Source of the DNA: a bacterium
GTDB taxonomy: Bacteria > Verrucomicrobiota > Verrucomicrobiae > JAJYAR01
DNA length: 10,519 bases
NCBI GenBank assembly: GCA_021779435.1
Contig: JAJYAR010000057.1
Span: 1-10,519 of the forward strand
Direction: 5' to 3'
Below, in pieces: positions 1-7,484 of this stretch (positions are counted from its first letter, which is position 1; the number at the start of each line of letters is the position of its first letter). Position numbers and translations under genes: made by a program. The notes under the pieces are model-generated. The model was not told where the DNA came from. It did not search any database and was given only the letters and a program-made list of their open reading frames with translations.

Positions 1-963
1 TCCGATCTCCCAGCCTGGCGCGACCGCATCCTCGCCGCCGTCGCCATCGGCACGGAAGATTCCGGCCTCGCCGCGAAAGTCCTTCGCGACGCCGTCACTC
101 AATGGTGGCGCGGCCATTACGCACCCGCCCTCGGTACCGGCGCCGAAACACCTCTCGGCGGCGCCCTTTACCCTCTGCTAGAAATCCTCCACGCCGTTCG
201 CGACAACCTCACCATCGACCTCCGCCTGGACCGTCCCTCCTGGTTCGACAACCTCGCCGCCTTCCACATCGCCAGCCACTACCCCGCTCCCTACCCCGCC
301 GCCGAAAACGAATATCGCATCCCGATGTATCCCGGCGGCCACGAACCCAACCTCGACGGCGCCGCGCTCTCCCGCGCCGCCGGCCTCTCGCTCGTCGCCT
401 TCGACAACAACGCCACCTCGAGCCAGTACCTCCAGGGCTGGCTCATCATGGACCGCTACATGCTCCGCGGCCCCTTCGGCGCGCCTTACGAATTTCTCTG
501 GGCCAACCCTTACCAACCTGGCCTGAGCTACATGCACCTTCCGCTCGTCTTCCACGACCCGAAAGCCGGAACCCTCTTCGTCCGCGGCTCCTGGGAAGAC
601 GATTCTCCCTGGTTCGGTCTCCTCCACGGACGCGCGCAGTGGTTCACCAACGGCGCCGTCACTGCCATCGAAACCGGCCCCGCCGCGCCTCCCGCCGTCT
701 ACGACCTCGGCTCGGCCACCATCGTCCGCGCCCCACTCCCCATTCACGCCGCCACCAACTACGCCAACGTCTTTGTCATCGGCCTCCGCCCTTCCACCGA
801 TTACCTCATCGAACCCGACGGCGAAGAAATGCGCGAAGCCCTCACTGACTCCGGAGGCACCCTCGACGTCCGCTTCCCCCGCCCGCGCCGCACCCGCGTC
901 CTCATTCACGAATCCCCGTTCCTCACCGAACCATCTCAAGACTTAGCCCATGACAGCCGATGA
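1..963 (+). CDS. C-terminal part of a large unrecognised protein (5' end outside window)
   Basis: The frame is open from the first base of the window to a TGA at 961-963, giving about 320 residues without a start, so this is the 3' end of a longer gene. Internal ATGs (for example at 325) are unlikely starts because the same frame reads coherently upstream of them. The first ~75 residues look alpha-helical. The remainder is rich in Trp, Tyr, Phe, Pro and Gly (runs such as WLIMDRYMLRGPFG, FLWANPYQPG and FVRGSWEDDSPW) and probably beta-rich, ending in an Arg/Pro-rich tail. A helical domain followed by a beta domain resembles some polysaccharide lyase/hydrolase architectures, but I see no catalytic motif that supports this and do not assign a function. 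No membrane segment is visible in this part. The end overlaps the start of the next gene by 14 bases, which suggests translational coupling. Confidence 0.8.
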   Translation, partial: SDLPAWRDRILAAVAIGTEDSGLAAKVLRDAVTQWWRGHYAPALGTGAETPLGGALYPLLEILHAVRDNLTIDLRLDRPSWFDNLAAFHIASHYPAPYPAAENEYRIPMYPGGHEPNLDGAALSRAAGLSLVAFDNNATSSQYLQGWLIMDRYMLRGPFGAPYEFLWANPYQPGLSYMHLPLVFHDPKAGTLFVRGSWEDDSPWFGLLHGRAQWFTNGAVTAIETGPAAPPAVYDLGSATIVRAPLPIHAATNYANVFVIGLRPSTDYLIEPDGEEMREALTDSGGTLDVRFPRPRRTRVLIHESPFLTEPSQDLAHDSR

Positions 964-1486
964 ACGCAGCCGCTCCCTGGCCGAGATGACAGATTCGCGG
1001 GACAGCCTGCTCGCCCTCCTCGCCCACGCCGGAGAACAAGGCTGGAATCTCCGTCCCTCGCCCGGCGCCTGGTCGCCCGCCGAATGCGCCGAACACATCG
1101 TCCTCGTCGAAGAGATGATCATTGAATTCGTCGAGTCCTACGCGGCCGCACACGCTGCGCCCCACGACGTCCCGGACCTCGCCTCCCGCGATGAGATCAT
1201 CCGTAAGTCCGCCGTGAATCGGGAGGAAAAGAGAACCTCGCCTCCGCGCGCCCGTCCCACGGGCGCACGGACCCCGCCGCAGGCCATCGCCCGCTTCCGC
1301 GCCGTCCGCGCCCGTACCCTCGCATTCGCGGAATCCACGCCGCTCCCCTTGCGCGCCTACCGCTGGAAACACACCTTCTTCGGCGAAATCGACTTCTACC
1401 AGACCCTGCTCTTCCTCGCGGCCCACAGTCTCCGCCATGCCCGGCAGATCGAGGAAACCCTCGCTCGCACCGCTCACGCCGGATAA
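950..1486 (+). CDS. DinB-superfamily (DinB_2-like) putative metal-dependent protein
   Basis: This 178-residue protein fits the four-helix-bundle DinB/YfiT superfamily, whose members often bind a divalent metal through three histidines and include thiol-dependent transferases and many uncharacterised proteins. The N-terminal motif WSPAECAEHI (residues 41-50) is the usual 'W-S-x-x-E-x-x-x-H' helix, and H159 with H163 (HSLRH) gives the second and third ligands, so the metal triad H49/H159/H163 appears intact. The segment around residues 85-110 is basic and Pro-rich and looks like an inserted loop. The length is normal for the family. The ATG at 950 lies inside the end of the preceding gene and lacks a clear Shine-Dalgarno sequence, so initiation may depend on coupling. 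The substrate is unknown; a detoxification or thiol-linked role is only a family-level possibility. Confidence 0.8.
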   Translation: MTADERSRSLAEMTDSRDSLLALLAHAGEQGWNLRPSPGAWSPAECAEHIVLVEEMIIEFVESYAAAHAAPHDVPDLASRDEIIRKSAVNREEKRTSPPRARPTGARTPPQAIARFRAVRARTLAFAESTPLPLRAYRWKHTFFGEIDFYQTLLFLAAHSLRHARQIEETLARTAHAG

Positions 1487-1523
1487 CCGCCCGACTAAGC
1501 TATCATCTCCTCATCGCTCGGCA

Positions 1524-2048
1524 ATGATGGACAGCGGCTACCTTCTGCATCTCTTCCGCCAGTACCTCGGCCTGATTCTGTTCGGGATCTTCGCCGCCGT
1601 GCTCCTCGGCGCCTGGGTTGTCTACGAGTCGTTCCGCCTCCTCCGCCGCCAGGAGGACTACGAACTCCTCCGCCGCCGCGTCGAGCACCTCGAAAAGGCC
1701 CAGGCTTCGCTCCAATCGCCGGGCCCCGCCCTCCACTCCACCCGCGACCCCATCGTGCTCGAACCTCGCTGGATTACCAAAGGCCACTCGGCCACCACCA
1801 GCGACGGCGGATGCCTCATGTTGGTCGACGACGTGCTCCCCGGCTCCTCGCAGGCTCTGCTCACCCTCCGGGTCGACGGCCTCCCTGTGATGCGGCGCCA
1901 CCTCTCCAACCTCGGCGACACTCTCGAACTGACAGGCCACTACGGCACCTACACCGTCCAGCTCGTCGCCTTGTCGGGAATCCAGGCGCAACTCGCCGCC
2001 TGGCTCCGCAACCGCCACCAGAACCCGGCCAGCGCCCCGCTGCTCTAA
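1524..2048 (+). CDS. Small single-pass membrane protein with coiled coil, function unknown
   Basis: I do not recognise this 174-residue protein. Residues ~14-34 form one strongly hydrophobic helix (LGLILFGIFAAVLLGAWVV). It is followed by a charged heptad-like stretch at ~38-63 (RLLRRQEDYELLRRRVEHLE) that should form a coiled coil. A C-terminal domain of ~90-165 carries alternating hydrophobic residues (LMLVDDVLP, ALLTLRVDGLPV, GTYTVQLVAL) suggesting a beta-rich fold. The basic coiled coil after the helix suggests an N-out, C-in topology by the positive-inside rule. The frame is open back to 1437, but that would overlap DinB and add a basic non-conserved-looking leader, so I prefer the adjacent ATGs at 1524/1527. 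No good ribosome binding site precedes them. The gene lies 37 bases after the DinB stop and may share its transcript. It ends at the convergent heptad repeat. Confidence 0.65.
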   Translation: MMDSGYLLHLFRQYLGLILFGIFAAVLLGAWVVYESFRLLRRQEDYELLRRRVEHLEKAQASLQSPGPALHSTRDPIVLEPRWITKGHSATTSDGGCLMLVDDVLPGSSQALLTLRVDGLPVMRRHLSNLGDTLELTGHYGTYTVQLVALSGIQAQLAAWLRNRHQNPASAPLL

Positions 2049-2097
2049 CTCCCGGCTCCGGGCTTCTGGCTCCCGGCTTCTCGCTCCTTGCTCCTCT
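2049..2097. repeat. Seven degenerate 7-base tandem units in a convergent gap
   Basis: Read on the plus strand the gap divides into seven consecutive heptamers: ctcccgg, ctccggg, cttctgg, ctcccgg, cttctcg, ctccttg, ctcctct. All begin CT(C/T)C or a close variant and most end in GG or G. The array begins directly after the stop codon of the rightward gene and ends three bases before the tpx stop codon, so it fills the gap. It is strongly pyrimidine-biased on the plus strand and contains one weak inverted repeat, ccggg at 2058-2062 against cccgg at 2072-2076 with a 9-base loop. It could act as, or have replaced, a bidirectional terminator, but there is no T-tract and this is inference. Confidence 0.7.
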
Positions 2098-2100
2098 AAC

Positions 2101-2610
2101 TTACTTCGCCCCCCGCGCCGCCTCCAGCGCCGCCTCGTAGTTCGGATGATCCCCGACTTCCTTCACATACTCCACGTACGCCAGCTTGTTCGAAGGATCC
2201 ACCACGAAAATCGCCCGGCTCTCAATCCGCAGTTCCTTGATCAGCGTTCCGTAATGCTCTCCGAACGAACCATTCCGGTGATCGGATACCATCTTGATCC
2301 GGTCCACGCCGAACGCCGAGCACCAACGCGACTGCGCAAACGGCAGATCCATGCTGACGGTGTACACATCCACGCCCGGCAGCTTCGCCACTTCGTCGTT
2401 GAACCGCTTGGTCTGCATGTCGCAAACCGGCGTATCCAGCGACGGCACCACGCTGAAAATGCGTACCGATCCTCCGGTCGAGCCGAGACTCACCGGCTGC
2501 AGCTTGTTATCCACCGCCTCGAATTCCGGCGCTTTGTCGCCGGCTTTCAGTTCCGGTCCGATCAAAGTCAGTGGGTTGCCTTTGAGCGTCGTCGCTCCCG
2601 GTCGTTCCAT
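2101..2610 (-). CDS. tpx: Thiol peroxidase Tpx (atypical 2-Cys peroxiredoxin)
   Basis: Tpx reduces hydrogen peroxide and organic hydroperoxides using thioredoxin as reductant. The 169-residue product has the family hallmarks: N-terminal LKGNPLTLIG, the active-site motif PSLDTPVCDMQTKRF with the peroxidatic Cys at residue 63, and the resolving Cys at residue 97 in FAQSRWC, close to the usual Cys61/Cys95 pair. The catalytic Thr (T60) and Arg of the peroxiredoxin site are present (RWC region). There is no signal peptide, so it should be cytoplasmic. The start is the ATG at 2608-2610, because an AGGAG lies 8 bases upstream; an in-frame ATG two codons earlier would leave only 2 bases. It is 60 bases downstream of the DUF255 gene on the same strand, so it may be its co-transcribed partner or have its own promoter in the gap. 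Its stop faces a convergent gene. Confidence 0.96.
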   Translation of the reverse strand: MERPGATTLKGNPLTLIGPELKAGDKAPEFEAVDNKLQPVSLGSTGGSVRIFSVVPSLDTPVCDMQTKRFNDEVAKLPGVDVYTVSMDLPFAQSRWCSAFGVDRIKMVSDHRNGSFGEHYGTLIKELRIESRAIFVVDPSNKLAYVEYVKEVGDHPNYEAALEAARGAK

Positions 2611-2618
2611 TCGCATTT

Positions 2619-2623
2619 CTCCT
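2619..2623 (-). promoter_or_regulatory. Ribosome binding site of tpx
   Basis: The minus strand reads AGGAG here, 8 bases before the ATG at 2608-2610 but only 2 bases before the alternative ATG at 2614-2616. The spacing selects the downstream ATG as the tpx start. Confidence 0.7.
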
Positions 2624-2638
2624 GGGGGGGATTTAATC

Positions 2639-2666
2639 CGGCGCCGCGGCGCGCCGCCGTGCGCAC
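2639..2666. other. GC-only palindromes between the DUF255 gene and tpx
   Basis: The gap holds a perfect 12-base palindrome, gcggcgcgccgc (2646-2657), and a perfect 8-base palindrome, gtgcgcac (2659-2666). The wider stretch 2639-2659 can also fold as cggcg/cgccg stems. On the transcript this lies directly after the DUF255 stop and before the tpx ribosome binding site. It could slow ribonucleases, attenuate transcription or be a protein site, but at this GC content short palindromes are expected by chance and no U-tract follows. Confidence 0.3.
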
Positions 2667-2670
2667 GCCG

Positions 2671-4776
2671 CTATTGTAGCAAGGCCTCGAATTTTTCCGG
2701 CTCGCTCACCGGAAGCTCACAAACCAGGTTCCGGCACACATAAGCGGCCGGCTTCCCTTCCACCGGCGTCATCGCCGCCAGCGCCGGCCGCAGCTTCTCC
2801 CAATACGCCCGTTCCTCGGCCGTTCCCATCCGGATCACCGCCGTTGCCCGCAGCGCATGCCGGTTCCGCGCCCGGTCAAACACCCGCATCGCCGGCGCCT
2901 CCGCATCGCCCGCCAGCACAATCTGCCGCGGCGGCCGCAGGTCGAAATCGAGCGCCACCGCCAGCAGAGGCATCGCCGTGGGCTGCGCCGCCAGCCTCCC
3001 CCTCATCGCCTCCAGCCCCCGCCGCGCCGCGCTCTCGAACTCCCGCTCTCCGGTTAACAAAGCCAGCCTCTGAAGCGCCGCAATCGCCGACGAATTCCCC
3101 GAAGGCTCCGCCCCGTCGTAATCCTCTTTGATCCGCAGCAGCAGGTTCGCATCGCCGGCCGCCGTGCTGAAAAATCCTCCGCGCTCGCGGTCCTCGAACA
3201 GCTCCACCATCCGCCGCGCCAGCACCCGCGCCCGCTCGATCCACTCGACGTCGAAATCCATCTCATACAGGTCCAGCAACGCCACCACGAAACTCGCGTA
3301 ATCGTCCAGAAACGCCGGAATCGCCGCATCGCCTCCCCGATACCGCCGCAGCAGCACGCCACTCGAAGCGTCGTACAACTTCTCCATCACGAACCGCGCC
3401 GCCCGCTTCGCCGCTTCCCCGTACGCCGGCTCTCCCAACACCCGCGCCCCCAGCGCGAACGCCGAAATCATCAGCGCATTCCACGACGTGAGAATCTTAT
3501 CGTCCAGATGCGGCCGCGGACGCGCACCCCGCGCCTCGAGCAGTTTCGCCCGCGCCCCTTCGATCTTCTCCGCCGCCTCGGCTTCGCTCACGCCGTAAAC
3601 CCGCGCCACCGCATCCATCGCCTGCCGCACCGCAACAATGTTCTTCCCCTGAAACTCGCCGTGCGGGTCCTCGCGAACGTTGCCGTCCGCCTGCAGTCCG
3701 TACCGCATCGAAAACATCCCCGCCGCCGGCTGCCCGATCAGCCTCTCCACTTCCGCCTGCGTCCACAAATAGAACGCACCCTCGCTTTTCTTCTCCGGCT
3801 CCGCCGCCGATTCCGCGCTGTCGGCATCTTCGGCCGAGTAAAATCCTCCGCCGGAATCCGTCATGTCCCGCAGAACATAATCGAAAATCCGCCGCGCCTC
3901 CGCCGCCTGCCCTGCATCGCCGGTAATCTGATAAGTCTTCAAATACACCGCGGCAAGCTGCGCCTGGTCGTAAAGCATCTTCTCGAAGTGCGGCACGAAC
4001 CAACGCTCGTCCACTGAGTAGCGATGAAATCCTCCGCCAAGCTGGTCGTTCATCCCTCCGCCGGCCATCGCCCCCAGCGTCTTCCCCACCATTTCCAGCG
4101 CTTCCTCGTCCTTCGTCCGGTCGTACCAGGCCAGCAGAAACTCGAGCGCCGCCGGACGCGGAAACTTCGGCGCGCCCCCGAATCCTCCGTACACCGTATC
4201 GAAACTCCGCCGCAGCGGCTGGTACACCTTCTCGATTAATTCTTCCCCCGCGCCCGCCCGCGCTCCCTCCGTCTCGATGAACGCCCGTAACTGCTGGATC
4301 GAGTTCGTCCCCGCCTCGACAATCCGCGGCCGGTCCTTCTGCCACGCCTCGGCCAGATACCGCAACAGCGCCAGAAACCCCGGCCGCCCATAGCGGTTGT
4401 CCGGCGGAAAATACGTGCCTCCGAAAAACGGCTCGAGCGCCGGAGTCAGAAACACCGACATCGGCCAGCCACCCGAACCCGTCGTCGCCTGCACATACGT
4501 CATGTACACCCGGTCCACGTCCGGCCGCTCTTCCCGGTCCACTTTGATCGGCACGAAATGCGCGTTAAGCGCCTCGGCCACGGAGCCGTTCTCAAACGAC
4601 TCCCGCTCCATCACATGACACCAGTGGCAAGTCGAGTAGCCGACCGAAAGAAAGATCGGCCGGTCCATCTCCCGCGCGCGGGCAAAGGCCTCTTCCCCCC
4701 ACGGGTACCAGTCGACCGGGTTGTTCGCGTGCTGGCGAAGGTACGGACTCGGCTCGTTCGCGAGACGGTTCGGCAT
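2671..4776 (-). CDS. DUF255 thioredoxin-fold / six-hairpin protein (YyaL/SPATA20 family)
   Basis: This 701-residue protein matches the full length of the bacterial YyaL and animal SPATA20 family. The N-terminal thioredoxin-like domain (~1-170) opens with the characteristic NPVDWYPWG (19-27) and carries the family CxxC motif [14 protein letters not shown], with C50 and C53, followed by [10 protein letters not shown] and [11 protein letters not shown]. The rest (~180-660) resembles an (alpha/alpha)6 barrel of the N-acylglucosamine 2-epimerase/six-hairpin glycosidase superfamily, with [22 protein letters not shown] and the [10 protein letters not shown] segment. No signal peptide is visible, so a cytoplasmic location is likely. 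The biochemical role of the family is not established; a redox or sugar-related role is inferred from the folds. It begins 15 bases after the cytochrome stop, with AAGGG directly before the ATG, and is followed by tpx, so the three genes may form one redox-related unit. Confidence 0.93.
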   Translation of the reverse strand: MPNRLANEPSPYLRQHANNPVDWYPWGEEAFARAREMDRPIFLSVGYSTCHWCHVMERESFENGSVAEALNAHFVPIKVDREERPDVDRVYMTYVQATTGSGGWPMSVFLTPALEPFFGGTYFPPDNRYGRPGFLALLRYLAEAWQKDRPRIVEAGTNSIQQLRAFIETEGARAGAGEELIEKVYQPLRRSFDTVYGGFGGAPKFPRPAALEFLLAWYDRTKDEEALEMVGKTLGAMAGGGMNDQLGGGFHRYSVDERWFVPHFEKMLYDQAQLAAVYLKTYQITGDAGQAAEARRIFDYVLRDMTDSGGGFYSAEDADSAESAAEPEKKSEGAFYLWTQAEVERLIGQPAAGMFSMRYGLQADGNVREDPHGEFQGKNIVAVRQAMDAVARVYGVSEAEAAEKIEGARAKLLEARGARPRPHLDDKILTSWNALMISAFALGARVLGEPAYGEAAKRAARFVMEKLYDASSGVLLRRYRGGDAAIPAFLDDYASFVVALLDLYEMDFDVEWIERARVLARRMVELFEDRERGGFFSTAAGDANLLLRIKEDYDGAEPSGNSSAIAALQRLALLTGEREFESAARRGLEAMRGRLAAQPTAMPLLAVALDFDLRPPRQIVLAGDAEAPAMRVFDRARNRHALRATAVIRMGTAEERAYWEKLRPALAAMTPVEGKPAAYVCRNLVCELPVSEPEKFEALLQ

Positions 4777-4791
4777 CCCTTGCGCCGGCCT

Positions 4792-5565
4792 TTAGTGCCC
4801 GGCGTTGCTGGCGGCTTCCGGATGCATCGGCGGTTCCTTCTGCCCGCGGTGGCAGGTGTAGCACGACACGCGGAAGTGATCGTGGAACACGTCGTGGTTG
4901 ATTCCGTTCGTCATCACCAGCATCGTCCGCGCGAACTGCTTCTCGTGCTTTTCGTCGCTGGCAAAGTTGCCCTGTACATGGCAGAAACCGCAGCGCACGC
5001 CCAGCGCATTGCTGAAGTTCTCCATCACCTCGCCCACCCGGTAAGCCGGCACGTTCAGGTCCTTTATGTTCTGGTAAACGTCCTTCGCCATCCGCGGCGC
5101 CGCCGTGAACACGCTCGCCGATTCCGGGCTCTTGTCGAACACCATGGTCGTCTCGCCGCGCCCGTTATTCTCGACCCGCGTGAGGCTGTTGCCGTCCGCC
5201 GACGGCGTCCACGTCTCGTGAATCTTGACTTCACGCCCGTCGTCGGTGCCCGTCATGTCGATCACCAGCGCGCCGCCCTCCCACGCCGACTTCGTCGCCA
5301 ACTTCGTCCCGCGGAACTCGTTCGTCGTCTCCGCGCCGGACGTGTCGTACTTCCAGTCGCCGCGCTGCTCGAAATGCTCGCCCATCGTGATCGTCTTCAC
5401 TTCGATCTTCGATCCGGACTGCTGGACGGAGGCATAGGAATCGGCTTGGGCCATCATGCCGCTCATCTTGCTTTTTTCTTTGTTGACTTTCCAGACGCCG
5501 TTCAGATCGGGCGTGGATTGGGCGAAGGCCAGGGAGGCCGCGGCGAAAAACAGTACATAGCGCAT
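4792..5565 (-). CDS. Exported dihaem c-type cytochrome, reaction-centre cytochrome family, with N-terminal lipocalin-like domain
   Basis: The 257-residue product starts with a signal peptide (MRYVLFFAAASLAFA, cleavage probably near residue 15-16), so it should be periplasmic. Residues ~19-150 form a beta-rich domain opening PDLNGVWKVNKEKS, resembling the lipocalin-like domains often found in acidobacterial exported proteins. Residues ~160-245 match the photosynthetic reaction-centre cytochrome c subunit family, with two haem attachment motifs: CGFCH (192-196) in ALGVRCGFCHVQGNFASD and CYTCH (235-239) in VSCYTCHRG. In non-photosynthetic acidobacteria such domains are assumed to be generic electron carriers; no photosynthesis gene is nearby. 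The frame is open 15 codons further upstream, but that would put residues before the signal peptide, so the ATG at 5563-5565 is chosen. It lies 72 bases after the acyltransferase stop, the longest minus-strand gap, and could have its own promoter there. DUF255 follows 15 bases later. Confidence 0.88.
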   Translation of the reverse strand: MRYVLFFAAASLAFAQSTPDLNGVWKVNKEKSKMSGMMAQADSYASVQQSGSKIEVKTITMGEHFEQRGDWKYDTSGAETTNEFRGTKLATKSAWEGGALVIDMTGTDDGREVKIHETWTPSADGNSLTRVENNGRGETTMVFDKSPESASVFTAAPRMAKDVYQNIKDLNVPAYRVGEVMENFSNALGVRCGFCHVQGNFASDEKHEKQFARTMLVMTNGINHDVFHDHFRVSCYTCHRGQKEPPMHPEAASNAGH

Positions 5566-5637
5566 ATTTTCAGAGCATACCGCGCTTTTCACCCGCCGGA
5601 ACCGGGCCACTCGTCAGGAATTGTCAGTAACGCTGTG

Positions 5638-6762
5638 TCAGTCGCCCAGCGTCGGCTGGGCGAAGACCAACTCGCGCTCGGCCATCTGCGGCATCCGCGC
5701 CGCCACCCGCCGCCGCACCAGCTTCGGAAACTTCGTCCGTGCCACCGATACAGCCACCATCAGCGCAATAACGGCCACCGAAGCGGCCCCGCACTGCCAC
5801 GCCGAGAACGTCTGGTGCCAGAGCCCCAGCCACCGCCCATACACGATCTCAATATGCACCCAGTACACGATCAGCGAAGTCGTCCCAAGCTGGCTCACGA
5901 AGCTCCAGCGAGGGTTCCCTATCTCGCACCACAGCCACGCGAACGGCGCCACCAGCAGAATCACGCCCAGCTTGATCGTCACCAGCCCCGGCCCGTTCAG
6001 CCAGAACTCCGGCTTCGGATAGAAATCATACGGCAGGTTCGAGAAATATTCGCCCGCCACCACCAGCACCAGCCCCATCAGCGCCGCCCACTGCATCAGC
6101 CGCCCCATGTCCTGAGCCGGGGTCATCCGCAATAGGCTGCCCGCCGAAATGCCGAACGCGATGAACGCCGCCCACGGGAAGAACGCAAACGCCGCGTAGT
6201 TCGGCACAAAGTAGTCCGAAATTCCCGCCGGCAGGAAACTCCAGTCCACCAACGAAACCAGCGGCGCCACCGCCGCGATCGCCGTGCCCAGAATCGCCCC
6301 CACCCGTACCCGCTGCGCCGTCGTCAGCAGCGCGGTCAGCGAAAACAGCGCGATCGCAAACCCCATGCAGTTCAGAATGTCCACCTTGAACAGGTCGCGC
6401 CAACTGCTGCCCGGATACGCGAACAGCCACAACTGCGCGCGGAACAGAAACGCCAGCACCCACAAATAAGCCGACCTCTCCACCGCCGCCCGCCACCGCG
6501 CCGCGCGGCCCAACCCCTGCCGCTCCCGCCTGTCGATCAAAAACGCCAGCGTGATGCCCGTTAGAAACAGGAAGATCGCCGGCCCCTGGCCGCCGAATAG
6601 CTGGGAAAGCAAATACGGCCCCTTCTCGCGAAGGTCGTTCCGGCTGAAGGAGTGGAACACGTGCCCTTGCAGCATGATCACTACCGCAAGGCCGCGGCTC
6701 CAATCGAGGAACCGGAGGCGGTCGGAAGCCGGGCGCGGCGTACGTAGGCGAAGCTCTTGCAT
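5638..6762 (-). CDS. Multi-pass membrane acyltransferase, DUF1624/HGSNAT-like
   Basis: This 374-residue protein has about ten hydrophobic helices and the N-terminal signature RFLDWSRGLAVVIMLQGH (residues 17-34). That is typical of the DUF1624/heparan-alpha-glucosaminide N-acetyltransferase catalytic family and related acyltransferase-3-type proteins. H34 at the end of the first helix is the position expected to take part in acyl transfer. Family members move acyl groups across the membrane to sugars or other envelope molecules; the acceptor here is unknown. The frame extends upstream to 6876, but that would overlap the LolA-like gene by over 100 bases, so the ATG at 6760-6762 is preferred, 5 bases after that gene's stop and in front of the conserved signature. 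The ribosome binding site is weak, which suggests coupling. The short C-terminal tail is basic and probably cytoplasmic. Confidence 0.82.
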   Translation of the reverse strand: MQELRLRTPRPASDRLRFLDWSRGLAVVIMLQGHVFHSFSRNDLREKGPYLLSQLFGGQGPAIFLFLTGITLAFLIDRRERQGLGRAARWRAAVERSAYLWVLAFLFRAQLWLFAYPGSSWRDLFKVDILNCMGFAIALFSLTALLTTAQRVRVGAILGTAIAAVAPLVSLVDWSFLPAGISDYFVPNYAAFAFFPWAAFIAFGISAGSLLRMTPAQDMGRLMQWAALMGLVLVVAGEYFSNLPYDFYPKPEFWLNGPGLVTIKLGVILLVAPFAWLWCEIGNPRWSFVSQLGTTSLIVYWVHIEIVYGRWLGLWHQTFSAWQCGAASVAVIALMVAVSVARTKFPKLVRRRVAARMPQMAERELVFAQPTLGD

Positions 6763-6767
6763 GAATC

Positions 6768-7454
6768 TTATTTCTGAGGGTAAATTGTTTGAACGTCCTT
6801 GGGAAGCTTCAATGTGAAGTCCGCGTCTTTGAGCGGCGGATTGACGACCACGTTGGAGTAGTCCACTTGCACCCAATCGCGCGAAGGCTGCAGCACCTTC
6901 TCACGCACGGGATATCCACTATCGGAGGCAACCCACAAATCCACCGTCAGGACATACTGCGCCGCCTCTTTCGACCGCGGCGTCAGCACCAGGTGTTCCG
7001 TGTCGCGCCCATCTAATTTTTCCTGGCCTTCCAGCTTCACCCCGTAGCTGCGCTCCAGGTCCGCGCGGCTCGTGCCGAAACCGATCATCAGGAACTGATC
7101 CAACTGCTCGCCGTGCTTGCCCAGGTCGATCACCTCGACCGTCCGGCTCGCCGGCGTGTAAATCTTCGCCGTCCGCTTCACAAACAGATACGTCTTGGCG
7201 TCCGGCGTCGCGAAATCGATCAGCCCTTCCACCGATCCCGCGCGAACCTTCCGCATCTTCACCCGCCCCGTCGCCACGCTGTTTTCATTAATCACTTCCG
7301 TGTGCGAGGTGTGCTTGATCTGCGCCGCCATGCCGTGAAACTGCGCCGCCGCCCGGTCCATCCGGTCGAGAATCGCGGCTTGCGCTCCTGGGACCGTCGG
7401 ATGCGCGAACGCGAGCCCGGACCGCAGAATCAGCATCAGCGTGGCGGACAGCAT
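6768..7454 (-). CDS. Exported LolA-like outer-membrane lipoprotein-sorting protein
   Basis: The 228-residue product has a hydrophobic leader (MLSATLMLILRSGLAFA) likely to be a signal peptide, although it lacks the usual basic residue directly after the Met. The remainder is beta-strand rich with regularly spaced hydrophobic residues and ends in the pattern seen in LolA/LolB-type half-barrel proteins: a strand describing substrate steps (REKVLQPSRDWVQVDYSN) then LKDADFTLKLPKDVQTIYP, matching 'D-x-x-F-x-L-x-x-P-x-x-V'. Such proteins carry lipids or lipoproteins across the periplasm. An in-frame stop lies one codon upstream of the ATG, so this start (or Met7) is forced. It follows the 118-residue membrane protein by 30 bases and precedes the acyltransferase by 5, so the three probably form an operon. 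This is likely a specialised paralogue rather than the housekeeping LolA, since no lolB or lolCDE is nearby. Confidence 0.75.
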   Translation of the reverse strand: MLSATLMLILRSGLAFAHPTVPGAQAAILDRMDRAAAQFHGMAAQIKHTSHTEVINENSVATGRVKMRKVRAGSVEGLIDFATPDAKTYLFVKRTAKIYTPASRTVEVIDLGKHGEQLDQFLMIGFGTSRADLERSYGVKLEGQEKLDGRDTEHLVLTPRSKEAAQYVLTVDLWVASDSGYPVREKVLQPSRDWVQVDYSNVVVNPPLKDADFTLKLPKDVQTIYPQK

Positions 7455-7484
7455 ATCTTAAACGGAGTGGCGCCCGGCGACGGC

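Noticed and set aside
178..939. Minus-strand open frame opposite the first gene
   Set aside because: Its Gly/Glu/Val-rich product is antisense to a coherent coding frame that continues to the window edge and couples to the next gene.
1501..1506. Possible -10 element TATCAT upstream of the small membrane protein gene
   Set aside because: No matching -35 element is visible and sigma-factor consensus sequences for this organism are unknown.
3497..4345. Long alternative minus-strand frame inside the DUF255 gene
   Set aside because: Its Gly/Arg/Ala-rich translation is a frame shadow of the 701-residue protein, which has family motifs along its length.
4615..4629. CHWCH in the DUF255 protein as a third haem-binding motif
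   Set aside because: The string formally fits CxxCH, but it sits in the conserved active-site loop of a thioredoxin-like domain, the protein lacks a signal peptide, and the whole family shares this motif as a CxxC redox site.
5574..5579. Possible -10 element TATGCT just upstream of the cytochrome gene
   Set aside because: It lies only 8 bases before the ATG, would imply an almost leaderless transcript, and no convincing -35 element stands at the right distance.
4558..6135. Open frame of 525 codons on the plus strand, antisense to three genes
   Set aside because: It spans parts of three well-supported minus-strand genes and two gaps, and its translation is a Arg/His/Pro-rich string typical of the antisense frame of GC-rich genes. 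No domain is recognisable.
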